From: Aliarcobacter cryaerophilus
Lineage (GTDB): Bacteria; Campylobacterota; Campylobacteria; Campylobacterales; Arcobacteraceae
Length of the DNA: 64,000 nt
NCBI RefSeq assembly: GCF_014352935.1
Contig: NZ_CP060694.1
Coordinates: forward strand, 1,550,001 to 1,614,000
Direction: 5' to 3'
The translations under genes and the position numbers were made by a program. This document shows, one piece after another, positions 26,558 to 34,911 of this stretch (positions within the stretch are counted from its first letter, which is position 1; the number at the start of each line of letters is the position of its first letter). The notes beneath the pieces are model-generated. The model was not told the DNA's origin, did no database searches, and saw only the letters and a program-made list of their open reading frames with translations.

Positions 26558-26977
26558 TTGAAACTTAGTGTAAACTCTATTTGTCCTTGCGGAAGTTTAA
26601 AAAAATATAAAAAATGTTGTAAACTTTTTCATGATGATATAAAAAAACCTTCAAATGCTTTGGAGCTTATGAAATCAAGATTTAGTGCTTTTGCTTTTTT
26701 TAAAAGTGATTATATTATAAAAACAACTCATCAAAAAAACTGCGATTTTTCTTTAAATACCTCATCTTGGATAGCTGATATTGAGCAATTTTGCAAAAAT
26801 ACTAGTTTTGAAAATCTAGAGATTTTAGATTTTATAGATAGTGAAATTGAAAGCTTTGTAACATTTAAAGCTACTTTATTTCAGAATAAAAAAGATATAT
26901 CTTTTATAGAAAAAAGTAGATTTTTAAAAGAGAATAATATTTGGCTTTATGTAGATGGAGAGTTTTTAAATAGATAA
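26558..26977 (+). CDS. YchJ/SEC-C motif protein
   Basis: 139 residues. The N-terminus has a SEC-C zinc motif, CPCGSLKKYKKCC, in the first 25 residues, followed by the YchJ (UPF0225) core ALELMKSRFSAFAFFKSDYIIKTTH, an NTF2-like fold. Biochemical role unknown. The start is TTG (26558-26560) five bases after AAAGGA; no in-frame ATG fits the family N-terminus. It is convergent with the asparaginase-domain gene, only 23 bp away. Confidence 0.85.
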   Translation: MKLSVNSICPCGSLKKYKKCCKLFHDDIKKPSNALELMKSRFSAFAFFKSDYIIKTTHQKNCDFSLNTSSWIADIEQFCKNTSFENLEILDFIDSEIESFVTFKATLFQNKKDISFIEKSRFLKENNIWLYVDGEFLNR

Positions 26978-27000
26978 AATTAGAGAAATTTTTAATATAT

Positions 27001-27501
27001 TTATTTCTCTAAAAATTTTCCTAGCTCTCTATTTTTTACAAGTTTTTTATAGTTTTTTACACTTCCATGCATTGAGTTATAAATACCACTTTCACAATTT
27101 GAGTTAAGAAATCCAATTGCTTGTGAAAAATTCAAAGTTGCCTCTACTTTATTTATAGAGATTGGAAGCATAGCTCCTGTTAAAACTATATTTCTGTTTT
27201 TTATTCTTTCATCTAAATATTTTGCCGTTAAATCTATTGTATCAGTTCCATGAACTATAATAATATTTTGATTTTTACAATTTTTTATAGTTCTTACTAT
27301 AAGTTCTCTATCATCATCATTCATCTCTAAACTATCTTTAGAGATAATATTTAAAACATCAAAATCTATGTTATAGCAGTAACTTATAATCTCATCTAAG
27401 GCTAAACTATCTTTTGGAACCTCAAGCTCTCCCGATATAGGATTGTACCTTTTATTAAAGGTACCTCCTGTATTTATAACTGTGATTTTAGATTTTATCA
27501 T
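27001..27501 (-). CDS. Asparaginase N-terminal-domain-only protein
   Basis: 166 residues, matching only the first domain of type I/II L-asparaginases (normally about 330). Present are the nucleophile loop TGGTF (Thr14) and HGTDT (84-88, second Thr/Asp pair). The conserved TGAM segment is there, but by my alignment the catalytic Lys that normally lies six residues before its Gly is Arg103. The C-terminal domain that completes the active site is absent, and the 23 bp to ychJ leave no room for a decayed remnant. It overlaps the aspA 3' end by 14 bp, suggesting coupling with Asp metabolism. Could be a reduced asparaginase, an amidohydrolase of different specificity or a binding protein. Confidence 0.75.
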   Translation of the reverse strand: MIKSKITVINTGGTFNKRYNPISGELEVPKDSLALDEIISYCYNIDFDVLNIISKDSLEMNDDDRELIVRTIKNCKNQNIIIVHGTDTIDLTAKYLDERIKNRNIVLTGAMLPISINKVEATLNFSQAIGFLNSNCESGIYNSMHGSVKNYKKLVKNRELGKFLEK

Positions 27502-28894
27502 AATTTTGAACCATATTTTTTGGTTGAAGAAGTTCTTCTAACTCCTCTTTTGTAAATAGTTTTTGCTCCAACAAAATATCATAAACTCTTTTTCCAGTTC
27601 TTAAAGCCTCTTTTGCAACTGCTGAACTTTTTTCATATCCCAAAATCGGATTTAAAGAAGTTACCAAAGTAGCTGAATTTAAAACATTATTCATACAAAC
27701 TTCAGGATTAGCTGTAATTCCTTTGATACATTTTTCAGCTAAACTTTCAAATGCTCTTCTCATCATATTTATAGAGATAAATAGTTTATATGCAATTATT
27801 GGCTCAAACACATTTAGTTGAAGTTGTCCATGTTCACTTGCCATTGATATTGTAACATCAGCTCCAATTACGTCAAAAGCAACTTGATTTACAACTTCAG
27901 GTATAACAGGATTTACTTTTCCAGGCATTATTGAACTTCCTGGTTGCATTGGTGGAAGATTTATCTCATTTAAACCTGCACGAGGACCACTACTTAAAAG
28001 TCTTAAATCGTTACAAATTTTTGATACTTTTATAGCAATTGATTTAAATCTTCCAGAGATATGTACAAAAGTACTTGTATCTTGGGTTGCCTCAATCATA
28101 TCTCTTGCCATATAATAATCTGTTTTTGTAACATCTTGTAAATGTTTAATTACAAGTTTTTGATACTCTGGTTTTGTATTTATTCCAGTTCCAATAGCTG
28201 TTGCCCCAAGATTTACCTCTTTTAGAAGTTCTTGAGCTTTTGAAAGCCTATTTATATCATCATCAATCATTGTTGCATAAGTTTTAAACTCTTGCCCCAA
28301 AGTCATTGGAACTGCATCTTGAAGTTGAGTTCTTCCCATTTTTAAAATATCTTTAAATTCAACAGCTTTTCCATAAAAAGCATCTCGTAATATTTTTAGA
28401 CTATCTTGTAATTTAAAAATTAGTTCATAAAGTGTAATTTTAATTGCAGTTGGGTATGCATCATTTGTAGATTGACTCATATTTACATGGTTATTTGGAT
28501 GAATAATATTGTATGAACCTTTTGGTTCTCCTAAAATTTCCAAAGCTATATTTGCGATAACTTCATTTGCATTCATATTTGTAGATGTACCAGCTCCTCC
28601 TTGAATTGGGTCAACTATAAATTGATCATGAAATTCACCAGCAATAATTCTATCACAAGCTTTAACAATTGCATCTTTTTGGATTTGTGTTAAATCTCCT
28701 AGCTCAAAGTTTGTTAAAGCACAAGCTTTTTTAACTTTCGCAAGAGAGATAATAAAATTTGGAAAAAGGTTTATTCCAATTGTAGTAATATTAAAATTTT
28801 CTTTTGCTCTTAGAGTTTGGATTCCATAATATTTATCAAACTCTATCTCTTTTTCACCTAAAAAATCTTTCTCAATTCTGTGTAGTTTTTCCAT
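27488..28894 (-). CDS. aspA: Aspartate ammonia-lyase
   Basis: 468 residues, full length for aspartase. The start MEKLHRIEKDFLGEKEIEFDKYYGIQTLRAKENF is aspartase-like, and the fumarate-lyase signature GSSIMPGKVNP is intact with the flexible catalytic-Ser loop. It converts aspartate to fumarate and ammonia, a major catabolic and anaplerotic route in Campylobacterota, which use amino acids rather than sugars. A likely promoter (TATACT at 28922-28927) and AAAGGA lie upstream. Coupled (14-bp overlap) to the asparaginase-domain gene. Class II fumarase is the main alternative, but the N-terminal pattern favours AspA. Confidence 0.9.
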   Translation of the reverse strand: MEKLHRIEKDFLGEKEIEFDKYYGIQTLRAKENFNITTIGINLFPNFIISLAKVKKACALTNFELGDLTQIQKDAIVKACDRIIAGEFHDQFIVDPIQGGAGTSTNMNANEVIANIALEILGEPKGSYNIIHPNNHVNMSQSTNDAYPTAIKITLYELIFKLQDSLKILRDAFYGKAVEFKDILKMGRTQLQDAVPMTLGQEFKTYATMIDDDINRLSKAQELLKEVNLGATAIGTGINTKPEYQKLVIKHLQDVTKTDYYMARDMIEATQDTSTFVHISGRFKSIAIKVSKICNDLRLLSSGPRAGLNEINLPPMQPGSSIMPGKVNPVIPEVVNQVAFDVIGADVTISMASEHGQLQLNVFEPIIAYKLFISINMMRRAFESLAEKCIKGITANPEVCMNNVLNSATLVTSLNPILGYEKSSAVAKEALRTGKRVYDILLEQKLFTKEELEELLQPKNMVQNYDKI

Positions 28895-28921
28895 ATAAAA
28901 TCCTTTAAAAATTTTAAAAGA

Positions 28922-28962
28922 AGTATAGAATAATCCTACACAAAATAGTATTAAACTATTTT
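28922..28962 (-). promoter_or_regulatory. aspA promoter -10 and upstream hairpin
   Basis: TATACT on the minus strand (28922-28927) would start the aspA mRNA about 21 nt before the ATG. Just upstream, AAAATAGT and ACTATTTT (28942-28949 and 28955-28962) form an 8-bp hairpin at the mtnN stop that may end the upstream operon. Confidence 0.45.
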
Positions 28963-29654
28963 TTAATCAACTCATCAACAATTTTTACTAAATAGTTACT
29001 TGATATTTTTGCACTGCTATTTAAAAACTCATCAAAATCAAAATTTGCTTCACCATTAGCACTATCACTAATAGCTCTTAAAATAAAAAAAGGAACATTT
29101 AATGAATCACAAACAACAGCAACGCTAGCACCTTCCATCTCTAAAGCATCAGCATTAAAAGTTTTTTCAATAAAATCTTTTCTCTCATTTGAATGAACAA
29201 ATTGATCACCAGTTGCAATAACTCCCTCAATAACTTTTAAGTTCTCAGTAACTGCTACTTTTTTTGCTATTTCCAAAAGTTCCTTAGAACTATCAACAAA
29301 AACTTTTCCACCTGGAACAAAACCATTAGGATGTCCAAATGCTGTTATATCCAAATCATGTTGGCAAAGTTTTGTAGCAACTATCATATCACCAATATTT
29401 AGTTTTGGATTTATTGCTCCTGCAACACCTGAGAAAAGTAGAGTATCACAAGAGAATTTTTGAATTAAAGTGCTTGCAGTTAAACTTGCAAAAACTTTTC
29501 CAATTTTAGAGTGTGCAATTACAATGTCAAAACCCTTATAATTTACCTCATAATACTTATTATCTGCATATTCTATTGTTTTATAATCTTTAAAGAACTC
29601 TAAAAGAGGATCAATTTCTTCTTGCATAGCTCCCATAATTGCTAATTTAGTCAT
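28956..29654 (-). CDS. mtnN: 5'-methylthioadenosine/S-adenosylhomocysteine nucleosidase
   Basis: 232 residues. The MTAN fold is clear from MGAMQEEIDPLL at the N-terminus (catalytic Glu), FSGVAGAINPKLNIGD, the substrate-binding DALEMEGASVAVV and RAISDSANG with the catalytic Asp. It cleaves MTA and SAH, and in Campylobacterota also 6-amino-6-deoxyfutalosine for menaquinone synthesis. Cytosolic. The start overlaps the fabD stop by 8 bp, and the order fabD-mtnN is the same as in C. jejuni (Cj0116-Cj0117). Confidence 0.94.
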   Translation of the reverse strand: MTKLAIMGAMQEEIDPLLEFFKDYKTIEYADNKYYEVNYKGFDIVIAHSKIGKVFASLTASTLIQKFSCDTLLFSGVAGAINPKLNIGDMIVATKLCQHDLDITAFGHPNGFVPGGKVFVDSSKELLEIAKKVAVTENLKVIEGVIATGDQFVHSNERKDFIEKTFNADALEMEGASVAVVCDSLNVPFFILRAISDSANGEANFDFDEFLNSSAKISSNYLVKIVDELIKK

Positions 29655-30576
29655 TTAAAACCTCTATTGTTTCATTTAAAGTTTTCATATCAGATACATT
29701 TAAAGTTGGTTTTTCAGAGCTTTTTTTATTTAAACCTTTTAAAACAGCCCCATTTCCAAACTCAATATATAAATCAACTTTACTATCATGAGCTTTGATT
29801 GATTGTTTATATTTTACAGGACTAATTAATTGAGAAGATAATAGTTCAATTGCCTCATCTTTAGTATTATAAACTTCAGCACTTACATTTGAAACAACAT
29901 CTAAAAACTCATCATTTAAGTACTCAAATAAATAAGGTTTTAGATTTTCAACAGCACTTTGAAGTAGTTCACAATGACTTGCAACACTCATATCTAAAAC
30001 TAATGCTCTTTTTGCACCAGCAGCTTTAAAAGTATCAACTAAAGACTCTAAATCAGCCTTTAAACCAGCAAGAACCAATTGTCCATCCATGTTGTAGTTA
30101 GCTGGCCAAACTTTTTTCCCAGCTTCTCTTTGCTCTTTACACATAGCTTCAACTTTTTCATCATCTAAACCTAATAGTGCCATCATTCCAGCACCACCAC
30201 CACTGCAAGCTTCAGTCATAAAAGTACCTCTTTTATTTACAAGCTCAATTGCATCTAAATAATCAATTGCACCAGCAGCAACTAAAGCTGAAAATTCTCC
30301 TAAAGAGTGACCTAAAACAAACTCAGGTTCTATATTACATTTTTCTTTAAAAACTGCAAGAGCAATTGAACTAACTAGTAAAATAGCAGGTTGAGTGAAC
30401 TCTGTTTTTCCTAGATTTTCGTTCTCTTCAAATAGAAGTTTTTCAAAATCTATATTTAATCTTTCACTTGCTTTTTTTATCATCTCTTTTGCAGTATCAC
30501 TATTTTCAAAAAAATCTCTTCCCATACCAATCGTTTGACTTCCTTGTCCAGGGAATATAAAAGCAACTTTTTTCAT
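29647..30576 (-). CDS. fabD: Malonyl-CoA:ACP transacylase
   Basis: 309 residues from the ATG at 30574-30576, preceded by GAGGT; a longer reading to 30618 would begin inside the upstream terminator and is rejected. Signatures are FIFPGQGSQ near the start, the nucleophile elbow GHSLGEFSALVAAGA with the catalytic Ser, and the catalytic His in VASHCELL. It transfers malonyl from CoA to acyl carrier protein for fatty-acid synthesis. It overlaps mtnN by 8 bp. A strong terminator of slyD lies immediately upstream, so a separate fabD promoter or readthrough is needed. Confidence 0.95.
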   Translation of the reverse strand: MKKVAFIFPGQGSQTIGMGRDFFENSDTAKEMIKKASERLNIDFEKLLFEENENLGKTEFTQPAILLVSSIALAVFKEKCNIEPEFVLGHSLGEFSALVAAGAIDYLDAIELVNKRGTFMTEACSGGGAGMMALLGLDDEKVEAMCKEQREAGKKVWPANYNMDGQLVLAGLKADLESLVDTFKAAGAKRALVLDMSVASHCELLQSAVENLKPYLFEYLNDEFLDVVSNVSAEVYNTKDEAIELLSSQLISPVKYKQSIKAHDSKVDLYIEFGNGAVLKGLNKKSSEKPTLNVSDMKTLNETIEVLND

Positions 30577-30598
30577 TTTAACCTCTTGTTTTAAAATT

Positions 30599-30634
30599 AA
30601 ATTGCCCAAATGTATCACTACATTTGGGCAATTT
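30599..30634. terminator. Terminator after slyD
   Basis: A perfect 16-bp inverted repeat (AAATTGCCCAAATGTA and its complement) with loop TCAC, one of the strongest hairpins in the window. It lies 27 bp beyond the slyD stop and 22 bp before the fabD start. Confidence 0.85.
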
Positions 30635-30661
30635 TATAGTTTATTTATTTATAAAAATAAA

Positions 30662-31255
30662 TTAGTGGCAACCACATCCACCGTGTCCACCACCAGTTCC
30701 ACAACCACCTCCATGGCTATGTCCGTGATCGTGATCATCATGGTCATGTCCAGTTCCACAACCACCTCCTCCACAGCATCCACCACCCATAGCAGCAAAT
30801 CCACCAACAACACCTGATTGAATCTCTTCTTCTGTTGCATCTCTTAAGCTTAATATTGCAACTGAAAACATTAAAGTTCTTCCAGCCATTGGATGATTAT
30901 AATCAATTGTTACACTTGTATCATCAAAAGATTTTACAACTACTTGAATAGTCTCTCCATGCTCACCTTGACCATAAAGACTCATTCCTTCACTTAACTC
31001 AATTCCAGCAAATTGCTCTTTTGGTAAAGTTTGAACTGCTTCATCATTATACTCACCATAACCATCTTTAGGCTCAACTAAAACATCAGCCTCTTCATTT
31101 GCAGACATATTTACAAGTTTATCTTCTAAACCTTTTATTATTTGACCTTTTCCTGAAACAAACTCTAACGGCGCTTGTCCTACATTTGTATCTAGTTGTT
31201 CACCAGTTTTTGCATCTTTTAGTGTATATTCTATTCCAATTACTTTATTTGACAT
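30662..31255 (-). CDS. slyD: FKBP-type peptidyl-prolyl isomerase SlyD with metal-binding tail
   Basis: 197 residues. An FKBP domain interrupted by the IF chaperone flap covers about 1-145 (LEFVSGKGQIIKGLE, VEPKDGYGEY, the DYNHPMAGRTL motif). After it comes a tail of about 40 residues made almost only of Gly, His, Cys and Asp, with runs such as HDHDDHDHGHSHGGG. Such tails bind Ni(II) and other metals; SlyD supports nickel delivery and hydrogenase maturation. Cytosolic. 11 bp downstream of cpoB, hence in the pal-cpoB-slyD unit, as in C. jejuni. The GC-rich tail stands out against the AT-rich surroundings only because of Gly/His codons. Confidence 0.94.
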   Translation of the reverse strand: MSNKVIGIEYTLKDAKTGEQLDTNVGQAPLEFVSGKGQIIKGLEDKLVNMSANEEADVLVEPKDGYGEYNDEAVQTLPKEQFAGIELSEGMSLYGQGEHGETIQVVVKSFDDTSVTIDYNHPMAGRTLMFSVAILSLRDATEEEIQSGVVGGFAAMGGGCCGGGGCGTGHDHDDHDHGHSHGGGCGTGGGHGGCGCH

Positions 31256-31266
31256 TTTAATTCCTT

Positions 31267-32205
31267 TTATAATTTATTTAAATTTGTTTTAGCGGTTTTA
31301 GCTTCTTGACTATTTGGATAAAGTTCTATTAAAGTACTATAAAAGTTTTTAGCATTTTCTTTATCTTTAGTATTTTCAAATGAAATAGCACTATTTAGCA
31401 ATAATGTTGGCATATAAGAAGCTTTATCATTAAGCATTGCAGACTTTTTAAAGTGAACGATAGCTTGATCATATTTTTTTCTTTTAAATAACATATCACC
31501 TAAATAGTAGTTATTTTCAGCAGGCTTATAGTTTATTTCAATTAGTTTTTCAAACTTTGGAATAGCACTATTGTAAATTTTTGCATCATAATCTTTTTTG
31601 GCATCTGCCATAAATTTTATTTTATCATCTGCAGTCTTAAGCTCAACAGAACTAATATTTGAAGTAGTTGTATCAACTAATTTTTCTTTTGATTCAACTG
31701 TTGTTTTAGCAGTACCTTGTGGAGTTTTAATTCCCATAGCTTTTTTAACTGCTTCAAACTCTTCTCTAGTAATAAATTGTTGCATATTTTTTTCTAATTC
31801 TGTCGATGAAACATATTCTGCATTTATTTTATTAACCATAGTTGTTAATTTTGTAAGAGCTGCCTTTAAACTATTTAAATCTGATTGATTTACATTTGAC
31901 GCTTGCTCGTTAGAAGCTAAATCTGAAGATTGATTTAATTTTAAAGATAAATCATTTAATTTTTTTGAATCACCTTCATATGTAGACTCTAAGCCCTCTA
32001 ATCTACCATTAATAGATTTTACTAAACTATTAATTTCTTCAAGTTTAGAAGATAAATTACTTATATTTGATTGATTTTTTAGTATATGTTTTTCAGTTGC
32101 AGATAATCCATATGAGCTATCTTGGTTAGATGCTCCATAAACCGAAACCTCTTCGGCTACGGTTAATGAAGTTATTACGAATAATAAAGGTATAATTTTT
32201 TTCAT
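31267..32205 (-). CDS. cpoB: Tol-Pal system protein CpoB (YbgF)
   Basis: 312 residues. A signal peptide (MKKIIPLLFVITSLTVA) is followed by a coiled-coil region rich in Leu, Ser and Asn (about 35-95, possibly to 150), a linker with TTVESKEKLVD, and C-terminal TPR repeats (about 195-310). This is the CpoB layout; the coiled coil trimerises and the TPR part binds TolA and peptidoglycan synthases in the periplasm. It lies 5 bp after pal and 11 bp before slyD. The linker is longer than in E. coli CpoB (about 260 residues). Confidence 0.88.
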   Translation of the reverse strand: MKKIIPLLFVITSLTVAEEVSVYGASNQDSSYGLSATEKHILKNQSNISNLSSKLEEINSLVKSINGRLEGLESTYEGDSKKLNDLSLKLNQSSDLASNEQASNVNQSDLNSLKAALTKLTTMVNKINAEYVSSTELEKNMQQFITREEFEAVKKAMGIKTPQGTAKTTVESKEKLVDTTTSNISSVELKTADDKIKFMADAKKDYDAKIYNSAIPKFEKLIEINYKPAENNYYLGDMLFKRKKYDQAIVHFKKSAMLNDKASYMPTLLLNSAISFENTKDKENAKNFYSTLIELYPNSQEAKTAKTNLNKL

Positions 32206-32210
32206 AAAAA

Positions 32211-32732
32211 TTATTTTTCTAATTCGTGCTCAACTCTTCTGTTTTCTGCCCAACACTCTTTAGTTTTTTCAGTACAAACTGGATTGCTCTCACCTAAAGA
32301 TACCATTGTAACATTAGTTTTTACACCATTTGCTACTAAAACATCTTTAACAGAATTTGCTCTTTTTAAACCTAAAGCATAATTGTACTCATCACTTCCC
32401 CATTCGTCAGTGTTTCCGAATACTTTAATTGTAGTATCAGAAGAAACTTGTGAAAGTTTAGAAGCATTGCTTACAGCCTTGTCTTTATTAGCAGGTGTTA
32501 AATTGTATTTATCAAAATCAAAATAAACATGCTCAATTAAAACTCTTTGACCATTAATCATATAATAGTTTCCATTACCAGCTCTTTCTAAAAGAGTACC
32601 ATCTTGGATTGGTGCCTCAACAGATGAGCTATCTGGTGCTACAACATCATTTACATCAGCATTTTTTTCGCTACAACCTGTAGTAAATAGTAAAGCCGAA
32701 ACTAAAACTGAATAAAGACCTAACTTTTTCAT
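32211..32732 (-). CDS. pal: Peptidoglycan-associated lipoprotein Pal
   Basis: 173 residues. The lipoprotein signal peptide ends in LLFTTGC (lipidated Cys20). A linker is followed by an OmpA-like domain (about 65-173) with YFDFDKYNLTP, the diaminopimelate-binding segment NTDEWGSDEYN and ALGLKRANSV. It anchors the outer membrane to peptidoglycan with TolB. Separated from tolB by 179 bp containing a terminator, so pal-cpoB-slyD has its own promoter, whereas tolQRAB appears to be read with the atp genes. Homologous to Campylobacter Omp18. Confidence 0.95.
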   Translation of the reverse strand: MKKLGLYSVLVSALLFTTGCSEKNADVNDVVAPDSSSVEAPIQDGTLLERAGNGNYYMINGQRVLIEHVYFDFDKYNLTPANKDKAVSNASKLSQVSSDTTIKVFGNTDEWGSDEYNYALGLKRANSVKDVLVANGVKTNVTMVSLGESNPVCTEKTKECWAENRRVEHELEK

Positions 32733-32874
32733 TATTTTTCCTTAAAATAAAATTTTCAAGAAATAGTACTAAAGTGAAACTTAATTATTGTTTATATTTT
32801 TTGTCTTTTTTATAATATTTTATATGATTTGAATCTTTTTTTAATAAAAAAAGTAAATTTAAAAGAGATTTGAT

Positions 32875-32899
32875 ATTTTAGGGCATATAGCCCTAAAAT
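32875..32899 (-). terminator. Terminator downstream of tolB
   Basis: ATTTTAGGGC and GCCCTAAAAT form a 10-bp perfect stem with loop ATATA, 12 bp beyond the tolB stop. The following T run is poor, so termination may be partial. The remaining gap to pal (32733-32870) is AT-rich and must hold the pal promoter. Confidence 0.6.
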
Positions 32900-32911
32900 G
32901 TTTTTGAAATT

Positions 32912-34177
32912 TTACCAGTCAATTGACTGAATTCTTTTTCCTGCCAATGGGAATAAAAACGATTTATTGTGCTCTAATCTAATGATACCAACAGAACTAG
33001 TTCCATCAGTTTTTATAAATAAAACACTTTGTCCATCACTAGAAAATTTCGGAAACTGATTTACACCACTTGAAGTTAATCTTTTTAAACTATCTGATTT
33101 TGTTGAAATAAGATATAGATTAAAACTTTTACCTAACTCATTACTTGCATCTTTACTACTAAAAATTACATTATTTCCACTTGAAGTAACTGATGAGTTG
33201 TTGTTGCTATGAAAAACTAATCTTTCAACACCACTTGATCCAATAGTTTGAGCAAAAATATTTGGATTTCCTAATCTATCTGATACAAAAACTATTTTAC
33301 TATCATTTTCAACAAATTGTCCACCAACATCAATTCCACTATAAGTTGTTATCTGTTTTTTTGCTCTTGTTCTTGTGTCATACAAAAATACATCTGGTTG
33401 ACCTGTTGGAGAAGCTGTTACTAAAAGTTTCGTTCCATCCGCATTTACATCTGAACAAGCCAACATTCCATCAGAATCCATAATTACATCTTTACTTCTA
33501 TTATATATATTTAACTTAACCAAAGTTGGTTTTTTGTAGTTATAAGATGTATAGTAAATAGTTTTTTGCTCTTTATCTGCCCATTTTGGAAATATATTAA
33601 GACCACCGCTTACAACTCTTTTTTTATAAGTTAAAGTATAATCACCTATCATAATATCAGCTTTTCCTGGACCTTCATAAACTGAAAACACTACAAATCT
33701 ATCCATCCAAGATATACTAGGAGCTTTAAAATGGTCATTTATAGAAATAGCTGCTTTATGTGCTAAAAAAACAAATCTCTCCTCAAGTGAAGTTGTATAA
33801 TTTTTTTCCAAAACCAAAGCTCTTGAATTTATATCATACAACTTTGTCATTAAAGTATAGTTACCATTTCCATCTTTTTTTGCTGAAAGATTTACAAATA
33901 AATTTACACCTTGATTTGATAAACCTAAAATATCTGGTAAACTATCATAAGTTGATACAGATGAAACATTTGCAACTTCAAAGTGTCCACTTACATTGAA
34001 ATCATCTATAAGTGCCTTTTTTATCTTACTTAAAGTCTCTTTTTCTAAACTATCACTAGCAATTGAAACACCAACTTTTGGTAAAACCATACCTTTTTTA
34101 ACAATATCTAAGTGACCATCAACTTCTGCAAAAACAGAGCTAATAAATATAGCTATCAATAAAAATATTTTTTTCAT
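32912..34177 (-). CDS. tolB: Tol-Pal system beta-propeller protein TolB
   Basis: 421 residues. A signal peptide (MKKIFLLIAIFISSVFA) is followed by an N-terminal domain (to about 140; LVLEKNYTTSLEERFVFLAHKAAISI) and a six-bladed propeller whose blades show repeated motifs such as IVFVSDRLGNPNIF and PKFSSDGQSVLFIKT. Periplasmic partner of Pal and TolA. It lies 3 bp after the TolA-like gene and ends at a hairpin. Somewhat divergent from the E. coli protein but of normal length. Confidence 0.92.
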   Translation of the reverse strand: MKKIFLLIAIFISSVFAEVDGHLDIVKKGMVLPKVGVSIASDSLEKETLSKIKKALIDDFNVSGHFEVANVSSVSTYDSLPDILGLSNQGVNLFVNLSAKKDGNGNYTLMTKLYDINSRALVLEKNYTTSLEERFVFLAHKAAISINDHFKAPSISWMDRFVVFSVYEGPGKADIMIGDYTLTYKKRVVSGGLNIFPKWADKEQKTIYYTSYNYKKPTLVKLNIYNRSKDVIMDSDGMLACSDVNADGTKLLVTASPTGQPDVFLYDTRTRAKKQITTYSGIDVGGQFVENDSKIVFVSDRLGNPNIFAQTIGSSGVERLVFHSNNNSSVTSSGNNVIFSSKDASNELGKSFNLYLISTKSDSLKRLTSSGVNQFPKFSSDGQSVLFIKTDGTSSVGIIRLEHNKSFLFPLAGKRIQSIDW

Positions 34178-34180
34178 TTT

Positions 34181-34909
34181 TTATCCTTCAAATTTAAAAT
34201 CAACTGAGTATCTAACACCTTTTCCATTTGGTGGAATTGGATATGGAACTCCTCTTTGCGTATCTAAATATGATTTTAGAGCCTCATTATAACCCTCATC
34301 ACTAGATGCTTTTTGTATTTTATAATCAAATTTTCCATTTTCATCAACCATTATTATTACTTTTGCTAAAACTTTTGTATCTTGAGATATTGGAGCACCA
34401 GCTTGTAAAATTTCATAAATTTTACTTGCATAATCATCACTTTTATCTCCTTTTGCAGAGCTTTTAAGCTTTGAATCTGTTGCTGTTTTTTCATCTTCTA
34501 ATAATTTATCAATTTTTATGTTTGATGATTTTTTCTCTTTTTCAAATTTAGACTTAAATCTTTTAGGATCAATAGATTTTTCAACATTATTAACCTCTTC
34601 TTTTACAACTTTATTAGATGTCTCTTTAACATTTGCAAATAAAGATTTTAAGTCTGGTTTTTTTTCATTTGAAGCTGAAGTAGATTTTTCAACAACTTCT
34701 TCTTTTACAATCTTTTCTGTTTTTCTTTCAACCATTTTTTTCTCTGCTATCTCTTCTATCATATCAAGTTCTATGGTAGTTGAGCTTGGAGTTATGTTAA
34801 TACTCTCCTTGATTGGAGAAAATATATAGTACATAACTAAAAAACATATTGAAAAATATATAAAAAATGCAATAATACCGGAAATAATAAATGAAGAATT
34901 ATTTTGCAT
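34181..34909 (-). CDS. tolA: TolA/TonB-like energy-transducing protein
   Basis: 242 residues. One N-terminal membrane anchor (about 8-30) is followed by a long charged region very rich in Lys, Glu and Ser (about 45-150) that should span the periplasm, and a small C-terminal TonB/TolA domain (about 160-242; KVIIMVDENGKFDYKIQKASSDEGYN, ending YSVDFKFEG). No Pro-rich spacer, so TolA-like rather than TonB-like. It transmits proton-motive force from TolQR to TolB-Pal. Tight spacing to its neighbours (2 and 3 bp). Called TolA mainly by context. Confidence 0.83.
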   Translation of the reverse strand: MQNNSSFIISGIIAFFIYFSICFLVMYYIFSPIKESINITPSSTTIELDMIEEIAEKKMVERKTEKIVKEEVVEKSTSASNEKKPDLKSLFANVKETSNKVVKEEVNNVEKSIDPKRFKSKFEKEKKSSNIKIDKLLEDEKTATDSKLKSSAKGDKSDDYASKIYEILQAGAPISQDTKVLAKVIIMVDENGKFDYKIQKASSDEGYNEALKSYLDTQRGVPYPIPPNGKGVRYSVDFKFEG

Positions 34910-34911
34910 TT

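Noticed and set aside
26978-27000. Asparaginase-domain gene as a recent pseudogene
   Set aside because: There is no downstream remnant, the frame is intact and the gene is tightly coupled to aspA, so I treat it as a real short protein.
30602-30840. Ser/Thr-rich and Val-rich reading frames opposite or beside the slyD 3' end
   Set aside because: They are shadows of the Gly/His-coding repeats of slyD, with no ribosome site or family pattern.
32765-32780. Possible parS half-site (GTGAAAC) upstream of pal
   Set aside because: Only one half matches; the opposite arm is TACTAAA, so it is not a palindromic parS. Similar GTTTCAC fragments at about 37959 and 45328 also lack the second arm and lie inside genes.
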